A stretch of DNA of 64,000 nt from Comamonas testosteroni (GCF_000761245.1 NZ_AWOR01000078.1:248001-312000), one strand, 5' to 3'; counted from the stretch's first letter, positions 7,938 through 18,057 are shown. Notes: generated by a model not told the origin, from the sequence alone. Made by a program: numbers and translations.

Positions 7938-8975
7938 ATGTTCAAGAACATGATTGTTTATCGCATTGCCGAGAGCTGGCAGGGCGATCTGCAGCTGCTG
8001 GAAGATGCGCTGCAAAAGACGGTGTTTGAGGAGTGCGGCGCGACCCAGGAGCGTTCCGTGGGCTGGGTGCCGCCGCGCGGCGAGCCGCATGGCCCGCTGG
8101 CGGAAAGCGTGGCCGGCCAGTGGGTGATGCGCTTCATGAGCGAGTCCAAGATGCTGCCGGCCAGCGTGCTCAACCGCAAGGTCAACGAGAAGGCCGAGCA
8201 CATCGAAAAGACGGAGGGTCGCAAGCCCGGCAAGAAGGAAAAGAAGGAGCTCAAGGACGAGGCCAAGCTGGACCTGCTGCCCATGGCCTTCACCAAGCAA
8301 GGCAGCATGTGGGTCTGGATCGATGCGCAGGCGCGCACGCTGGTGCTCGATACCAGTGCACAAGGCCGTGCCGACGAGATCGTGACGCTGCTGGTCGAAG
8401 GCCTGCCAGGCTTTGCGGTGGCGTTGCTGGACACGCAGACCAGTCCGCAGGCCGCCATGGCGCACTGGCTGATGACACAGGAGCCTCCCGCTGGTTTTTC
8501 CATCGACCGCGAGTGCGAGCTCAAGGCCGCCGATGAGTCCAAGGCCGTGGTGCGCTATGCGCGCCACCCGCTCGATATCGACGAGGTGCGCCAGCACATC
8601 GAGCATGGCAAGCTGCCGACCAAGCTGGCCATGACCTGGGACGATCGCGTGAGCTTTGTGCTCAGCGAAGGTCTGCAGATCAAGAAGATCGCGCTGCTCG
8701 ATGCGGTGATGGACGGCCAGTCCCAGGACGACGGCGGTTTCGATACCGATGTGACGATTGCCACGGGCGAGCTGTCGCGCCTGATTCCCGATCTGATCGA
8801 GGCGCTGGGCGGGGAAGGGCGTACGGGTCTGGGCGACGGCCTGCCGGCATCGCTGGCGTCGGCACCTGCGGCCGAGACCCTGCCCGTGCGTTTGGCACAG
8901 GGGCGCGGCCAGGGCACGTTCACCGGCCCGGCCACGGCGCCCGCCGATACGGCCCCGGAAGAGGCACCGTTCTGA
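7938..8975 (+). CDS. rdgC: Recombination-associated protein RdgC
   Basis: The protein starts MFKNMIVYRIAESWQ and keeps the early GWVPPRGEPHGPLAE segment typical of RdgC. RdgC is a ring-shaped, nucleoid-associated DNA-binding protein that restrains RecA-promoted recombination. At 345 residues it is longer than the E. coli protein (303) because of a variable tail rich in Ala, Pro and Gly after about residue 290. An AAAGG at about 7927 supports the ATG over the in-frame TTG just upstream. It is convergent with the thiolase gene. Confidence 0.93.
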   Translation: MFKNMIVYRIAESWQGDLQLLEDALQKTVFEECGATQERSVGWVPPRGEPHGPLAESVAGQWVMRFMSESKMLPASVLNRKVNEKAEHIEKTEGRKPGKKEKKELKDEAKLDLLPMAFTKQGSMWVWIDAQARTLVLDTSAQGRADEIVTLLVEGLPGFAVALLDTQTSPQAAMAHWLMTQEPPAGFSIDRECELKAADESKAVVRYARHPLDIDEVRQHIEHGKLPTKLAMTWDDRVSFVLSEGLQIKKIALLDAVMDGQSQDDGGFDTDVTIATGELSRLIPDLIEALGGEGRTGLGDGLPASLASAPAAETLPVRLAQGRGQGTFTGPATAPADTAPEEAPF

Positions 8976-8984
8976 CGCTATTGA

Positions 8985-9073
8985 TGATGTAGCTGCTTAC
9001 GCCTGTCAATCAAGGATTTCAGTATTCATTGATGCTGAAATCAATGGCTAGCAAGCGCAAGAAGCTATCAAAA
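8985..9073. repeat. Intergenic repeat of the AGCTATCAAAA family
   Basis: The element begins GTAGCTGCTTACGC and ends GCGCAAGAAGCTATCAAAA, so its ends are imperfect inverted repeats. Its interior holds a further palindromic stretch (TTTCAG...CTGAAA). Related elements or partial copies occur at about 22830-22885, 36965-37080, 47578-47625, 50583-50690 and 54343-54440. Confidence 0.5.
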
Positions 9074-9107
9074 AAGGCCTGCCAGATGTCTCTGGCAGGC
9101 CTTTTTC
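9070..9107. terminator. Bidirectional terminator between rdgC and the thiolase gene
   Basis: A perfect 12-bp stem (9075-9086 with 9091-9102, loop TGTC) has A residues before it and T residues after it. It sits between two convergent genes and can serve both. Confidence 0.9.
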
Positions 9108-9138
9108 ATGGGCGTTTCAGGTGCCCGGAAACGCGGTA

Positions 9139-10326
9139 TCAGACGCGCTCGAAAATCGCGGCAATACCCTGGCCGCCGCCGATGCACATGGTCACCAGCG
9201 CATAGCGGCCGCCGGTGCGCTGCAGCTCATACAGCGCCTTGGTGGTGATGATGGCGCCGGTCGCACCCACGGGGTGGCCCAGGGAGATGCCGGAGCCGTT
9301 GGGATTGACCTTGGCAGGGTCCAGAGCCAGCTCCTGAATCACGGCGCAGGCCTGGGCGGCGAAGGCTTCGTTGGCTTCGATCACGTCCATCTGTTCGATC
9401 TTCAGACCGGTGCGTGCCAGCACCTTCTGCGTGGCGGGGACCGGGCCGATGCCCATGTATGCGGGATCGACGCCGGCGTGGGCGTAGCCGACCAGGCGGG
9501 CAATGGGCTTGGCGCCGGAAGACTTCAGCGCCTGCTCGCTCATCATCAGCACGGCAGCCGCGCCATCGTTGATGCCGGAGGCGTTGCCGGCGGTGACCGT
9601 GCCGCCTTCCTTCTTGAACGCGGGCTTCATGCCGGCCAGGGTGTCCAGCGTGGTGGCGGCGCGCACATGTTCGTCGGTGTCGAACAGCACCACGCCCTTG
9701 CGGCTGGCAATTTCCACGGGAACGATCTGCTCCTTGAAGCGGCCGGCCTCGATGGCTGCAGCGGCGCGCTGCTGGCTGATGACGGCCAGCTCGTCCTGCA
9801 TCACGCGGCTGATCTTGTAGCGCTCGGCCACGTTTTCAGCAGTGATGCCCATGTGCATCTTTTGCCAGGGATCGTGCAGGATGCCCAGCATGTAGTCGAT
9901 GCTCTTGGCATCGCCCATGCGTGCGCCCCAGCGCGCGGACATGTCGAAGTAGGGGCCGCGGCTCATGGATTCGGAGCCGGCCCCAATGGCCACTTCGCAG
10001 TCACCCAGCGCAATCGATTGCGCTGCCGAGACGATGGCCTGCAGGCCAGAGCCGCACAGGCGGTTGACGTTGTAGGCAGGGGTTTCGATGGAGCAGCCGG
10101 CATCCACCGCCGCCACACGGGACAGGTAGGCGTCGCGCGTGTCGGTGGGGATGACGTTGCCCATCACCACATGACCCACGGTGTCGGCAGCGATGCCGGC
10201 ACGCGCAATGGCGGCCTTGACCACGGTGGTGGCCAGCTGGGCGTTGGGAACGTCCTTGAGGCTGCCGCCAAAAGTGCCGATGGCCGTGCGCGCGGCGCTG
10301 ACAACGAAGATGTCTCTGGTGCTCAT
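9139..10326 (-). CDS. Acetyl-CoA C-acyltransferase (thiolase)
   Basis: The 395-residue product begins [17 protein letters not shown], preceded by GGAGA at good spacing; a 41-codon upstream extension was rejected. It carries all thiolase landmarks: the acylated cysteine in [11 protein letters not shown], the histidine in GHPVGATGA and the second cysteine in CIGGGQGIA near the C terminus. It condenses two acetyl-CoA to acetoacetyl-CoA or runs the reverse reaction in degradation. It is not beside phaB/phaC, so a role in polyhydroxybutyrate synthesis rather than general acyl-CoA turnover is not shown here. Confidence 0.93.
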   Translation of the reverse strand: MSTRDIFVVSAARTAIGTFGGSLKDVPNAQLATTVVKAAIARAGIAADTVGHVVMGNVIPTDTRDAYLSRVAAVDAGCSIETPAYNVNRLCGSGLQAIVSAAQSIALGDCEVAIGAGSESMSRGPYFDMSARWGARMGDAKSIDYMLGILHDPWQKMHMGITAENVAERYKISRVMQDELAVISQQRAAAAIEAGRFKEQIVPVEIASRKGVVLFDTDEHVRAATTLDTLAGMKPAFKKEGGTVTAGNASGINDGAAAVLMMSEQALKSSGAKPIARLVGYAHAGVDPAYMGIGPVPATQKVLARTGLKIEQMDVIEANEAFAAQACAVIQELALDPAKVNPNGSGISLGHPVGATGAIITTKALYELQRTGGRYALVTMCIGGGQGIAAIFERV

Positions 10327-10478
10327 GGTTTGTCTCCTGCATCGCGTCGGCAATGCTTGTGCTTGAATGATTTGAAAAGATGAATGAGAGCAACCGCATT
10401 CATCGCACAGAGTATTCTGCAGTATTTGCTGCAGTGCAACATGTCTCATTGTTGACGCTGCCCTGCGTGGGGGGCGAT

Positions 10479-10494
10479 GGTTTCACGTGAAACC
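10479..10494. other. parS centromere site (14-bp core exact)
   Basis: GGTTTCACGTGAAACC contains the full GTTTCACGTGAAAC palindrome of the conserved parS consensus; only the two outer bases differ. It lies just downstream of the cueR-like gene. ParB encoded in this window should bind it. Confidence 0.85.
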
Positions 10495-10505
10495 CATGAG
10501 CCGCC

Positions 10506-11012
10506 TCAGGCCGCTGTCCTGCTCCGGCCTCTCGGAGTGGGAGCCCTGGGTTCATGATGGGTCGGCGTCAGGTCGGTGTCCGCGCTGGCCAGGTCGTCGA
10601 GGATGGGGCAGTCAGGCCTGTCATCTCCATGGCAGCAATGCACCAGAGTCTGCAGCGTGCGCTGCATGGACTGCATGGCAGCGATGCGCTCGGTCAGAGT
10701 GGCGATGTGCTTTTGCGCGATGGCCTTGACCTGGCTGCTGGCACGGGCCTGGTCCTGCCACAGGCCGAGCAGGGTGGCGATCTCGTCCATGGAAAAGCCC
10801 AGATCGCGCCCGCGGCGGATGAAGCGTAGCGCATGCACATCGGCTTCGGTGTACTGGCGATAGCCGCTGTCGGTACGGTGCACGGGTGGCAGCAGGCCCA
10901 GTGACTCGTAGTGACGCACCATGCGCGCAGAAACCCCGGCGCGGCGCGCGGCCTCGCCGATGACGACAGGCCAGTTCTGAGCGATTTTTTGTGTCGATGG
11001 GTGGTTGGACAT
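10506..11012 (-). CDS. cueR: MerR-family copper-responsive regulator, CueR-like
   Basis: This 168-residue regulator has an N-terminal MerR helix-turn-helix (IGEAARRAGVSARMVRHYESLGLL, residues 18-41), a coiled-coil dimerisation helix and a metal loop with Cys127 and Cys135. That eight-residue spacing and the CCHGDDRPDCPIL context match the Cu(I) loop of CueR. The N terminus is about 14 residues longer than E. coli CueR, so an internal start is possible. It follows the copZ-like gene by 76 bp and is probably co-transcribed with it from a MerR-type promoter. Confidence 0.9.
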   Translation of the reverse strand: MSNHPSTQKIAQNWPVVIGEAARRAGVSARMVRHYESLGLLPPVHRTDSGYRQYTEADVHALRFIRRGRDLGFSMDEIATLLGLWQDQARASSQVKAIAQKHIATLTERIAAMQSMQRTLQTLVHCCHGDDRPDCPILDDLASADTDLTPTHHEPRAPTPRGRSRTAA

Positions 11013-11088
11013 GGACGATCCTGAAAAAACGCGCCAGCGGCCTTTTGACGGCTTGCATGAGGTGCTGGCGCGGTGCAAGAGGCTGCGC

Positions 11089-11283
11089 TCAGGCTACCTT
11101 GTAGCCTTCTTCGGCAATGGCGGCTGCCACGGCCTCGCGGCTGGCGCCGCTTTCGACTTCCACTCGGTTGGCGGCGCGGTCGATCTTGATCTGCGCCTGG
11201 GCATCGACGCCCTGGATGGCATTGGTGACGGCGCGTTCGCAGTGGCCGCAGGTCATGCCTTGAACTTCAAAAACTTGTTGCAT
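11089..11283 (-). CDS. copZ: Copper chaperone / heavy-metal-associated domain protein, CopZ-like
   Basis: The 64-residue protein is a single HMA domain with the metal-binding GMTCGHC motif (Cys12 and Cys15). Such proteins carry Cu(I) in the cytoplasm and hand it to a P-type ATPase or to CueR. The AAGGAGCC sequence upstream supports the start. It is first in a two-gene unit with the CueR-like gene. No CopA ATPase gene is adjacent, so its delivery partner lies elsewhere. Confidence 0.93.
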   Translation of the reverse strand: MQQVFEVQGMTCGHCERAVTNAIQGVDAQAQIKIDRAANRVEVESGASREAVAAAIAEEGYKVA

Positions 11284-11339
11284 GGATGGCTCCTTCAGAA
11301 AGTGAGTCGACCGGGCTGGCGGACTCCATGTCTTGAATG

Positions 11340-11367
11340 GTTAACCCTAACATCATGGCAAGGTCAA
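11340..11367 (-). promoter_or_regulatory. MerR/CueR-type promoter-operator of copZ-cueR
   Basis: On the minus strand TTGACC (11362-11367) is followed by an imperfect dyad (ACCTTGCC with GTTAGGGT) and then TAACCA about 18-19 bp on. A long spacer carrying a dyad is the mark of MerR-family promoters, and the -35 side resembles known CueR sites. It lies about 57 bp upstream of copZ. Confidence 0.6.
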
Positions 11368-11554
11368 GCCTTTGACAAGACATGAAGCCGGCAGGGTTGA
11401 TAAGCCGCAAAGACTGCCGATAAGAACTTGTCATATTGCACATCGCCATGGCTTGGACATCGCAGTCACGGGTTTTTTCGGTGTCGGTGACAATCTGAAA
11501 CAATTTGCAAGTTCTGGCCCGACAATGCCAGTCGTTCAAAGTGGAGAGAGATTC

Positions 11555-13243
11555 ATGAGTCTGTTGGAAATGATGCGGGGCTTCACCATCCGCACGCGCA
11601 TGATGGGCGCCATTGGTGTGGTGATGGTGTTGCTGGGCCTGCTGGGGGGCGCCGGGATGTTGGGCATGTTCCGCATCCAGGACATGAGCCAGGAGTTTCT
11701 GAGCAACGCCTTTGTCAAATCGGGCCATATGGCGCAGCTGCGCACCGAGCTGGGCGGCATCCGTTCCAGCGAGAAGGACATGGTCATCCAGTACGAAAAG
11801 CCCGAAGAGGTGCGCAAGGCCTATCAGCAATGGGTCATGAACATCGACAAGTCCAAGGCGACGCTGGGCAAGTTCGTGACCGACCAGAACGCGCAGGATG
11901 CGCAGCTGACCAAGAGCATCATTGGCCACCTCGACAGCTATCGCAAGCTGTTTGAGCCCGTTGCGCGCCAGCTGGAAGCCGGCGGCTATGACTCGGCCAC
12001 CACAGCCAACCGCATGAGCGGCAAGGCCCTGGCCGAAGTCATGGAGGCCGACAAGCTGCTGGCGCAGCTGGACAAGCTGCTGCGCGAGCAGGCCGACGCA
12101 CTGGCTGCGGCCGAGCGCGACGTAGCCGACCAGACACGCTGGATGTTTGTGGTGGCCGTGATCCTGGCGCTGGTGGTGGTGATTCCGCTGACTTTGCTGA
12201 ACATGCTGTCCATCTGCCGTCCGCTTGAATTGGCCCGCCAGATGGCACTGACGATTGCCGGCGGCGATCTGTCGCACAAGGCCGAGGTCAGCGGCAAGGA
12301 TGAGCTGACGGATCTGCAGCGTGCGCTGGACCAGATGCAGCAGTCGCTGGGCACCACGGTGGCCCAGGTGCGCGATGCCAGCGGCAATATCGCCACGGCC
12401 AGCCAGGAAATTGCCACGGGCAATCAGGATCTGTCGGCCCGCACCGAACAGACTGCCAGCAATCTGCAGGAAACCGTCGCGTCGCTGGCTCAGCTGACGG
12501 CCACGGTGCAGCAGACCGCATCGTCTTCGCAGCTGGCCAACCAGCTGGCGGCCTCGGCCTCTTCGACGGCCGTGCAGGGCGGCCAGATCGTCGGCCAGGC
12601 CGTCAACAGCATGCAGGAGATTTCGGCCTCCAGCCGCAAGATCGGCGACATCATCGGCCTGATTGATTCCATTGCTTTCCAGACCAATATCCTGGCGCTG
12701 AATGCCGCTGTGGAAGCGGCCCGAGCCGGCGAGCAGGGACGTGGTTTTGCCGTGGTGGCGGCCGAGGTGCGCAGCCTGGCCCAGCGTTCGGCCCAGGCCG
12801 CCAACGAGATCAAGTCGCTGATCAGCACCAGCGTGCAGACCGTGGATGTGGGCGCGCGCCAGGTGGAGAGCGCAGGCAAGGCCATGCAGGAGACCGTGGA
12901 CAGCGCTCAGCGCGTGGGCGACATCATCGGCGAGATCACGGCCGCGTCCAGCGAGCAGTCGCTGGGCATCAGCCAGGTCAACCAGGCCGTGGGCGATATC
13001 GACCGCATGACCCAGCAGAATGCGGCTCTGGTGGAAGAGTCTGCCGCCGCCGCAGAATCGCTGCGCGAGCAGGCGGCGCGACTGGCACAGCTGGTCAGCC
13101 AGTTCAAGCTGGCCGGCGGCGCGCTGCATGCCGCCCAGCGCAGCCCCAGGGCTGCCGCCCATCCCGGCATGGCGCCTGCGGCGCTGGCCTCTGCCCAGGC
13201 GGCTTTGCCGGGCAAGAAGCAGCAGTTGCTCGAACAGGCCTGA
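11555..13243 (+). CDS. Methyl-accepting chemotaxis protein
   Basis: The 562-residue receptor starts at [15 protein letters not shown] after a GGAGAGAG ribosome site. Membrane segments lie at about residues 17-37 and 192-216 and enclose a periplasmic four-helix-bundle type sensor of about 150 residues. A HAMP domain follows, then a long helical signalling domain. The conserved hairpin tip is [37 protein letters not shown]. Its Ala/Pro-rich tail carries no obvious CheR-docking pentapeptide. The ligand is unknown. No che genes are adjacent. Confidence 0.93.
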   Translation: MSLLEMMRGFTIRTRMMGAIGVVMVLLGLLGGAGMLGMFRIQDMSQEFLSNAFVKSGHMAQLRTELGGIRSSEKDMVIQYEKPEEVRKAYQQWVMNIDKSKATLGKFVTDQNAQDAQLTKSIIGHLDSYRKLFEPVARQLEAGGYDSATTANRMSGKALAEVMEADKLLAQLDKLLREQADALAAAERDVADQTRWMFVVAVILALVVVIPLTLLNMLSICRPLELARQMALTIAGGDLSHKAEVSGKDELTDLQRALDQMQQSLGTTVAQVRDASGNIATASQEIATGNQDLSARTEQTASNLQETVASLAQLTATVQQTASSSQLANQLAASASSTAVQGGQIVGQAVNSMQEISASSRKIGDIIGLIDSIAFQTNILALNAAVEAARAGEQGRGFAVVAAEVRSLAQRSAQAANEIKSLISTSVQTVDVGARQVESAGKAMQETVDSAQRVGDIIGEITAASSEQSLGISQVNQAVGDIDRMTQQNAALVEESAAAAESLREQAARLAQLVSQFKLAGGALHAAQRSPRAAAHPGMAPAALASAQAALPGKKQQLLEQA

Positions 13244-13265
13244 TCCTCAGGCGGAGCACGCCCAC

Positions 13266-13302
13266 AAAAAAGCCCGGTTGCTGCGCTGCACCGGGCTTTT
13301 TT
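13266..13302. terminator. Bidirectional terminator between the chemoreceptor and the old yellow enzyme gene
   Basis: The stem AGCCCGGT/ACCGGGCT (13271-13278 with 13290-13297) has A residues on the left and six T on the right. It lies between convergent genes. Confidence 0.85.
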
Positions 13303-13358
13303 CTTTCGTTCAACAGCTGCTGGCACAGGCGGCGACAGGGCCTGCAGCCCGATCGCGC

Positions 13359-14477
13359 TTACTGGCTGGCGAGTGCAGGGTAGTCGATATAGCCGTCGGC
13401 CCCACCGCCGTAGAAGCGTTCGCTTTTCCAGGCATTGAGCGGCAGGTCGTCGCGCAGGCGGTGCACCAGATCGGGGTTGGAGATATAGGCCTTGCCGAAG
13501 GCCACGACATCGGCATAGCCGCTTTCCACGGCACGCATGGCCAGCTCGCGGTCATAGCCGTTGTTGACCATCCAGGCACCCTTGCCGCCCGCAGAGCGAT
13601 AGGCCTGCTTGAGTGCCTGATAGTCGAAGGGGCGATCCGCGAGTTCGCGCGGGCCGCCGGTTGCGCCTTCGATCACGTGGATATAGGACAGGCCCAGTGG
13701 CGCGAGCTGGCGCACCAGATATTCAAACAGTGCCTGCGGGTTTTCGTCCACGATGTCGTTGGCGGGCGTGACCGGAGAGATGCGGATGCCGACCTTGCCG
13801 GCACCGATGGCATCGGCCACAGCGCGCACGCATTCCAGCACCAGGCGGGCCCGGTTTTCGATGCTGCCGCCGTAGTCGTCGCTGCGCTGGTTGGTGCCGG
13901 TCTTGAGGAACTGATCGAGCAGATAGCCGTTGGCTGCATGCAGCTCCACGCCATCGAAGCCAGCCGACTGCACAGCCTCGCGCGCGGCGGTGGCGAAGCT
14001 GTGAACAATCTCCGGCAGCTCCTGCTGCTCGAGTGCACGCGGCGCCGAGGTGGCGACAAACTGACCTTGTCCCGTCTCGCGGTCGATCACAAAAGTCTTG
14101 GAGCGGGCCGTCAGCGCCGAGGGCGCGACCGGCGCCTGCAGGTCGGGCTGCAGCACGGTGTGAGAGATGCGGCCCACATGCCAGAGCTGGGTGACGATGC
14201 GCCCGCCCTTGGCATGCACGGCATCGGTGACTTTCTTCCAGGCCTGCAGCTGCTCTTGGCCGTACAGGCCGGGTACGTCGGCATAGCCCTGTCCCTGGTG
14301 GCTGATGGCCGTGCCTTCGCTGATCAGCAGGCCGGCAGAGGCGCGCTGGACATAGTAGGTCTGCATCAGCGGCGTGGGTACCGCGTCGGGAGCGCGGTTG
14401 CGCGTCAGCGGTGCCATGGCAATGCGGTTGGGCAGGCGTAGGCTGCCCGCTTCAATCGGGTCGAACAATGAGGTCAT
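13359..14477 (-). CDS. Alkene reductase, old yellow enzyme family (NemA-like)
   Basis: This 372-residue TIM-barrel flavoenzyme begins MTSLFDPIEAGSLRLPNRIAMAPLTRNRA, typical of the family. ELHAANGYLLDQFL holds the His/Asn pair that binds the substrate's electron-withdrawing group, and TNQRSDDYGGSIENRAR follows as usual. Such enzymes reduce activated C=C bonds or nitro/nitrate-ester compounds with NAD(P)H through FMN. GGAG precedes the start. It is followed in the same direction by nothing close; upstream lies the GST gene with its own terminator. Confidence 0.92.
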   Translation of the reverse strand: MTSLFDPIEAGSLRLPNRIAMAPLTRNRAPDAVPTPLMQTYYVQRASAGLLISEGTAISHQGQGYADVPGLYGQEQLQAWKKVTDAVHAKGGRIVTQLWHVGRISHTVLQPDLQAPVAPSALTARSKTFVIDRETGQGQFVATSAPRALEQQELPEIVHSFATAAREAVQSAGFDGVELHAANGYLLDQFLKTGTNQRSDDYGGSIENRARLVLECVRAVADAIGAGKVGIRISPVTPANDIVDENPQALFEYLVRQLAPLGLSYIHVIEGATGGPRELADRPFDYQALKQAYRSAGGKGAWMVNNGYDRELAMRAVESGYADVVAFGKAYISNPDLVHRLRDDLPLNAWKSERFYGGGADGYIDYPALASQ

Positions 14478-14492
14478 GCAGAACTCCAGATG

Positions 14493-14520
14493 AAAAAAGC
14501 TCGGTGGGTACCGAGCTTTT
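14493..14520 (-). terminator. Terminator of the glutathione S-transferase gene
   Basis: The stem AAAGCTCGGT/ACCGAGCTTT (14496-14505 with 14510-14519) is followed on the minus strand by a run of T. It separates the GST gene from the old yellow enzyme gene. Confidence 0.85.
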
Positions 14521-14544
14521 GAGTTTGCATGGGTGCCAAAAAAC

Positions 14545-15153
14545 TTACTTCAGCAAGCCTTCTGCCTTCATGGCGGCCTGCACGGCGGGACGCGCCAGAA
14601 TGCGCTCGCGGTAGGCCTGGATGTTCTCGAGCTCGGAGATGTCCAGGCCCACAAACTGGGCCCAGCCCGTGACCGTGAAGAAGTAGGCATCGGCCACGGT
14701 GAACTGGTCGCCCATCAGATAGGTCTTGTTGGCGAGCTGCTCGTTGACCCAGGTCAGGCGCTTGAGCACGCCGGCGCGTGCCAGGGGCTTGTAGTCCTCT
14801 GGCGTTGCAGGATTGAACAAGGGGCCGAAGCCCTTGTGCACCTCGGTGCTGATGAAGTTCAGCCATTCCTGCAGGTGGTAGCGGGCCACCGTGCCGTTGG
14901 CGGGCGCCAGGTTCTTCTCGGGGGCCAGGTCGGCCAGGTATTGAACAATGGCGGGACCTTCGTGCAAGGTGTCGCCGTTGTCCAGCACCAGAAAGGGCAC
15001 ATAGCCCAGAGGATTGATGCCGTAGTAATCCGTTCCGTCCTGGAGCTTGTGGCTCTTGGTGCTGACCATCACAGTTTCATGCTGCAGGTCTGCTTCATGC
15101 AGCACGATGTGCGGAGACAGGGAGCAGGCGCCGGGGCTGTAGTAAAGCTTCAT
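14545..15153 (-). CDS. gst: Glutathione S-transferase, beta class
   Basis: The 202-residue protein starts MKLYYSPGACSLSPHI, nearly the textbook start of bacterial beta-class GSTs, with the catalytic Cys10. The thioredoxin-like N-terminal domain keeps NPLGYVPFL and LHEGPAIVQYLAD for glutathione binding; the C-terminal half is all-helical. The length equals E. coli GST (201). Seven upstream in-frame codons were dropped because the conserved start matches this ATG. It likely detoxifies electrophiles and is adjacent to two flavin-dependent reductases. Confidence 0.93.
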   Translation of the reverse strand: MKLYYSPGACSLSPHIVLHEADLQHETVMVSTKSHKLQDGTDYYGINPLGYVPFLVLDNGDTLHEGPAIVQYLADLAPEKNLAPANGTVARYHLQEWLNFISTEVHKGFGPLFNPATPEDYKPLARAGVLKRLTWVNEQLANKTYLMGDQFTVADAYFFTVTGWAQFVGLDISELENIQAYRERILARPAVQAAMKAEGLLK

Positions 15154-15261
15154 GATGAGTGGCTCTCTATGCAATGAAAAGACAAGCGCCCATGCTAAAC
15201 CGGTTGGATGTCACATGCATATGCAGCCGACAGCAAGTAGTCCGTATCCGTGGGGGATTGT

Positions 15262-15837
15262 TCAGCCCAGGCGCCCTGCAGCCCACAGCACCTGCTGCAC
15301 CAGTGCCTCCATGCCTTGCTGGTTCTGGGCGCGCACCAGATGACCCTGGGCGTCGAAAGCCTCGCCCGCCTGGCTCACGGCGTGGCTGCGCGGTGCCACC
15401 CAGCATTCCAGGTTCAATAGCAGCGCAGCGAGGTGAGACTGCGCTCTCAGGCCTCCAAGACCGCCAGGCGAGGCACTGGCCATGCCGACGACCTTGTTGC
15501 GAAACGGCAGGACGCCATCGGACCACTGCGCATCGCCCTTGACCGGGCTGGAGGCCCAGTCGATCGCGTTCTTGAGCAGGGCCGGGTAGCTGCCGTTGTA
15601 CTCGGGGCTGCAGACAATCCAGGCAGCATGGCTGTGCATGGCCTGCTTGAGGCGAATGACATCGGCTGGAGTTCCCTGCGCTTCGAGGTCGGCGTTGTAG
15701 AGGGGGATGTCGTAGTCCGACAGCTCCAGCAGGCTGGGCTCTGCGCCTTGCTGCCGGGCGATGGAGGCGGCTACCTTGGCCAGCTTGCGGTTGTATGAGT
15801 CTTGGCGGGTGCTGCCCGCAAAAATGAGGATTTGCAT
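15262..15837 (-). CDS. NADPH-dependent FMN reductase (flavodoxin-like)
   Basis: The 191-residue product begins MQILIFAGSTRQDSYNRKLA, the FMN-phosphate binding loop of this family. SPEYNGSYPALLKNAIDWAS is the second hallmark, binding the isoalloxazine ring. Relatives include SsuE, chromate/quinone reductase ChrR and azoreductases; the substrate cannot be told. The Cys-rich upstream extension was rejected as noncoding. It stands upstream of the GST gene on the same strand with a 108-bp gap, so co-transcription is possible but not shown. Confidence 0.88.
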   Translation of the reverse strand: MQILIFAGSTRQDSYNRKLAKVAASIARQQGAEPSLLELSDYDIPLYNADLEAQGTPADVIRLKQAMHSHAAWIVCSPEYNGSYPALLKNAIDWASSPVKGDAQWSDGVLPFRNKVVGMASASPGGLGGLRAQSHLAALLLNLECWVAPRSHAVSQAGEAFDAQGHLVRAQNQQGMEALVQQVLWAAGRLG

Positions 15838-15924
15838 GCAGGCATTGCAGCACAGAGCGATTGCACTTTTCATGCGTAGGCAGGGCGATCAGGGCAAACA
15901 TCTAGGCCGTAGCTCTGGCTGCCA

Positions 15925-15940
15925 TGTTTCACGTGAAACC
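15925..15940. other. parS centromere site (15 of 16)
   Basis: TGTTTCACGTGAAACC differs from the parS consensus only at the last base. It lies 153 bp upstream of mnmG. Confidence 0.9.
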
Positions 15941-16092
15941 CCCCTGGCAAGGCATTGTTGCGCCAATGGTGGGAAAATTGCAGGTTCCCCGCAGGGCTGG
16001 ACATGGCGCGAAAACATGTCCGCCTGCCATGAGAGCCGAGGCATGGTTGCTTCGTGCAGGGGCAAGGGCCGGGCTTGGCCCGGAGCAGAAAT

Positions 16093-18057
16093 ATGTTGTA
16101 CCCACAGGAATTTGACGTGATCGTGGTCGGTGGCGGCCACGCCGGCACCGAGGCTGCGTTGGCCGCTGCGCGCATGGGCAGCAAGACATTGCTGCTGACC
16201 CACAATATCGAAACCCTGGGGCAGATGAGCTGCAACCCCAGCATCGGCGGCATCGGCAAGGGCCACCTGGTCAAGGAGGTCGATGCCCTGGGCGGTGCCA
16301 TGGCCCTGGCGACCGACAAGGGCGGCATCCAGTTCCGCATTCTGAACAGCTCCAAGGGACCGGCCGTGCGTGCCACGCGCGCCCAGGCCGACCGCATTCT
16401 GTACAAGGCCGCGATTCGCGAGATGCTGGAAAACCAGCCCAATCTATGGCTCTTCCAGCAGGCCGTGGATGATCTGATGGTGGAGGGCGACCGCGTGGTC
16501 GGTGCCGTCACCCAGGTGGGGCTCAAGTTCCGCAGCCGCACCGTGGTGCTGACCGCGGGTACCTTCCTCGACGGCAAGATCCACGTGGGCCTGAACAACT
16601 ATGCCGCAGGCCGTGCGGGCGATCCTCCGGCCGTGAGCCTGTCGGCGCGCCTGAAGGAGCTCAAGCTGCCGCAGGGGCGCCTGAAGACCGGCACGCCCCC
16701 GCGCATCGACGGCCGCAGCATCGACTTCAGCCAGTGCGAGGAGCAGCCCGGCGACGGCATGCCCGGCGGCGTGAACGAGGGTGAAGTGCCCGTATTCAGC
16801 TTCATGGGCAACCGTGCCATGCATCCCCGCCAGATGCCTTGCTGGATCACGCACACCAATGCGCGCACGCACGAGATCATCCGCAGCGGCTTTGACCGCA
16901 GTCCCATGTTCACCGGCAAGATCGAGGGTGTGGGTCCGCGTTACTGCCCCAGCGTGGAAGACAAGATCAACCGCTTCGCGGACAAGGAAAGCCATCAGAT
17001 CTTTCTGGAGCCCGAAGGCCTGACCACGCACGAGTTCTACCCCAACGGCATCTCCACCAGCCTGCCCTTCGACATCCAGTACGAACTGGTGCGCAGCATG
17101 AAGGGACTGGAGAACGCCCATATCCTGCGTCCCGGCTATGCCATCGAGTACGACTACTTCGATCCGCGCTCGCTCAAGAGCAGCTTTGAGACCAAGCAGA
17201 TCCAGGGTCTGTTCTTTGCGGGCCAGATCAATGGCACGACCGGCTATGAAGAGGCGGCCGCCCAGGGCCTGTTCGCGGGCCTGAATGCAGCGCTGCAGTG
17301 CCGTGGCGAAGGCCCCTGGATGCCGCGTCGCGACGAGGCCTATCTGGGCGTGCTGGTCGACGATCTGATCACCAAGGGCGTGACCGAGCCCTACCGCATG
17401 TTCACCAGCCGCGCCGAATTCCGCCTGCAGTTGCGTGAAGACAATGCCGATATGCGCCTGACTGAAGCGGGCCGCCAGATGGGGCTGGTCGACGATGCGC
17501 GCTGGGACTCGTTCAGCCGCAAGCGCGATGCTGTTTCACGTGAAACAGAGCGCCTCAAATCCACCTGGGTGAACCCGCGTGTCGTTGCTGCAGAAGAGTC
17601 CGAGCGCGTGCTGGGCAAGGCCATGGAGCGCGAATACAACCTGTTCGACCTGCTGCGCCGTCCCGGTGTGGACTACGACAAGCTCATGGGCATGAACCAG
17701 GGCAAGTACGCCAGTGCCGATGTGCAGCCCGAGGCTCTGGGTGAGCTCAGCGCCCCGGTGATCGAGCAGGTGGAGATCGCCGCCAAGTACTCTGGCTATA
17801 TCGACCGCCAGAAGGACGAGGTGGAGCGAGCCGCGCATTTCGAGCGTCTGCGTCTGCCACTGGACTTCGACTACATGCAGGTGGCGGCGCTCTCCTTCGA
17901 GGTGCGCCAGAAACTGCAAAAGCACAGGCCCGAAACCCTGGGGCAGGCCTCGCGTATTTCGGGAGTGACGCCGGCAGCCATCTCGCTGCTCATGGTGCAT
18001 CTGAAAAAAGGCGGCTTCAAGGGCTTTGCCACTCAGAACGAAGAGGCTTCCGCATGA
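16093..18057 (+). CDS. mnmG: tRNA uridine 5-carboxymethylaminomethyl modification enzyme MnmG (GidA)
   Basis: This 654-residue FAD enzyme starts [29 protein letters not shown] with the dinucleotide-binding motif at about residues 10-17. [18 protein letters not shown] contains the conserved GidA cysteine region. With MnmE it installs the cmnm5 group on the wobble uridine of certain tRNAs. GGAG upstream supports this ATG over one 13 codons earlier. The gene overlaps rsmG by four bases (ATGA). A perfect parS site lies inside the coding sequence (17532-17547), within a codon stretch reading AVSRETE. Confidence 0.97.
   Translation: MLYPQEFDVIVVGGGHAGTEAALAAARMGSKTLLLTHNIETLGQMSCNPSIGGIGKGHLVKEVDALGGAMALATDKGGIQFRILNSSKGPAVRATRAQADRILYKAAIREMLENQPNLWLFQQAVDDLMVEGDRVVGAVTQVGLKFRSRTVVLTAGTFLDGKIHVGLNNYAAGRAGDPPAVSLSARLKELKLPQGRLKTGTPPRIDGRSIDFSQCEEQPGDGMPGGVNEGEVPVFSFMGNRAMHPRQMPCWITHTNARTHEIIRSGFDRSPMFTGKIEGVGPRYCPSVEDKINRFADKESHQIFLEPEGLTTHEFYPNGISTSLPFDIQYELVRSMKGLENAHILRPGYAIEYDYFDPRSLKSSFETKQIQGLFFAGQINGTTGYEEAAAQGLFAGLNAALQCRGEGPWMPRRDEAYLGVLVDDLITKGVTEPYRMFTSRAEFRLQLREDNADMRLTEAGRQMGLVDDARWDSFSRKRDAVSRETERLKSTWVNPRVVAAEESERVLGKAMEREYNLFDLLRRPGVDYDKLMGMNQGKYASADVQPEALGELSAPVIEQVEIAAKYSGYIDRQKDEVERAAHFERLRLPLDFDYMQVAALSFEVRQKLQKHRPETLGQASRISGVTPAAISLLMVHLKKGGFKGFATQNEEASA
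17532..17547. other. parS centromere site inside mnmG (exact)
   Basis: TGTTTCACGTGAAACA is an exact 16-of-16 match to the parS consensus. It sits within the mnmG reading frame, where it constrains the codons for about five residues. Confidence 0.95.

Noticed and set aside
11267-13162. Open frame of 631 codons antisense to the chemoreceptor
   Set aside because: The composition (Leu-Gly-His-Gln) is that of a shadow frame; the chemoreceptor on the other strand has all family motifs.
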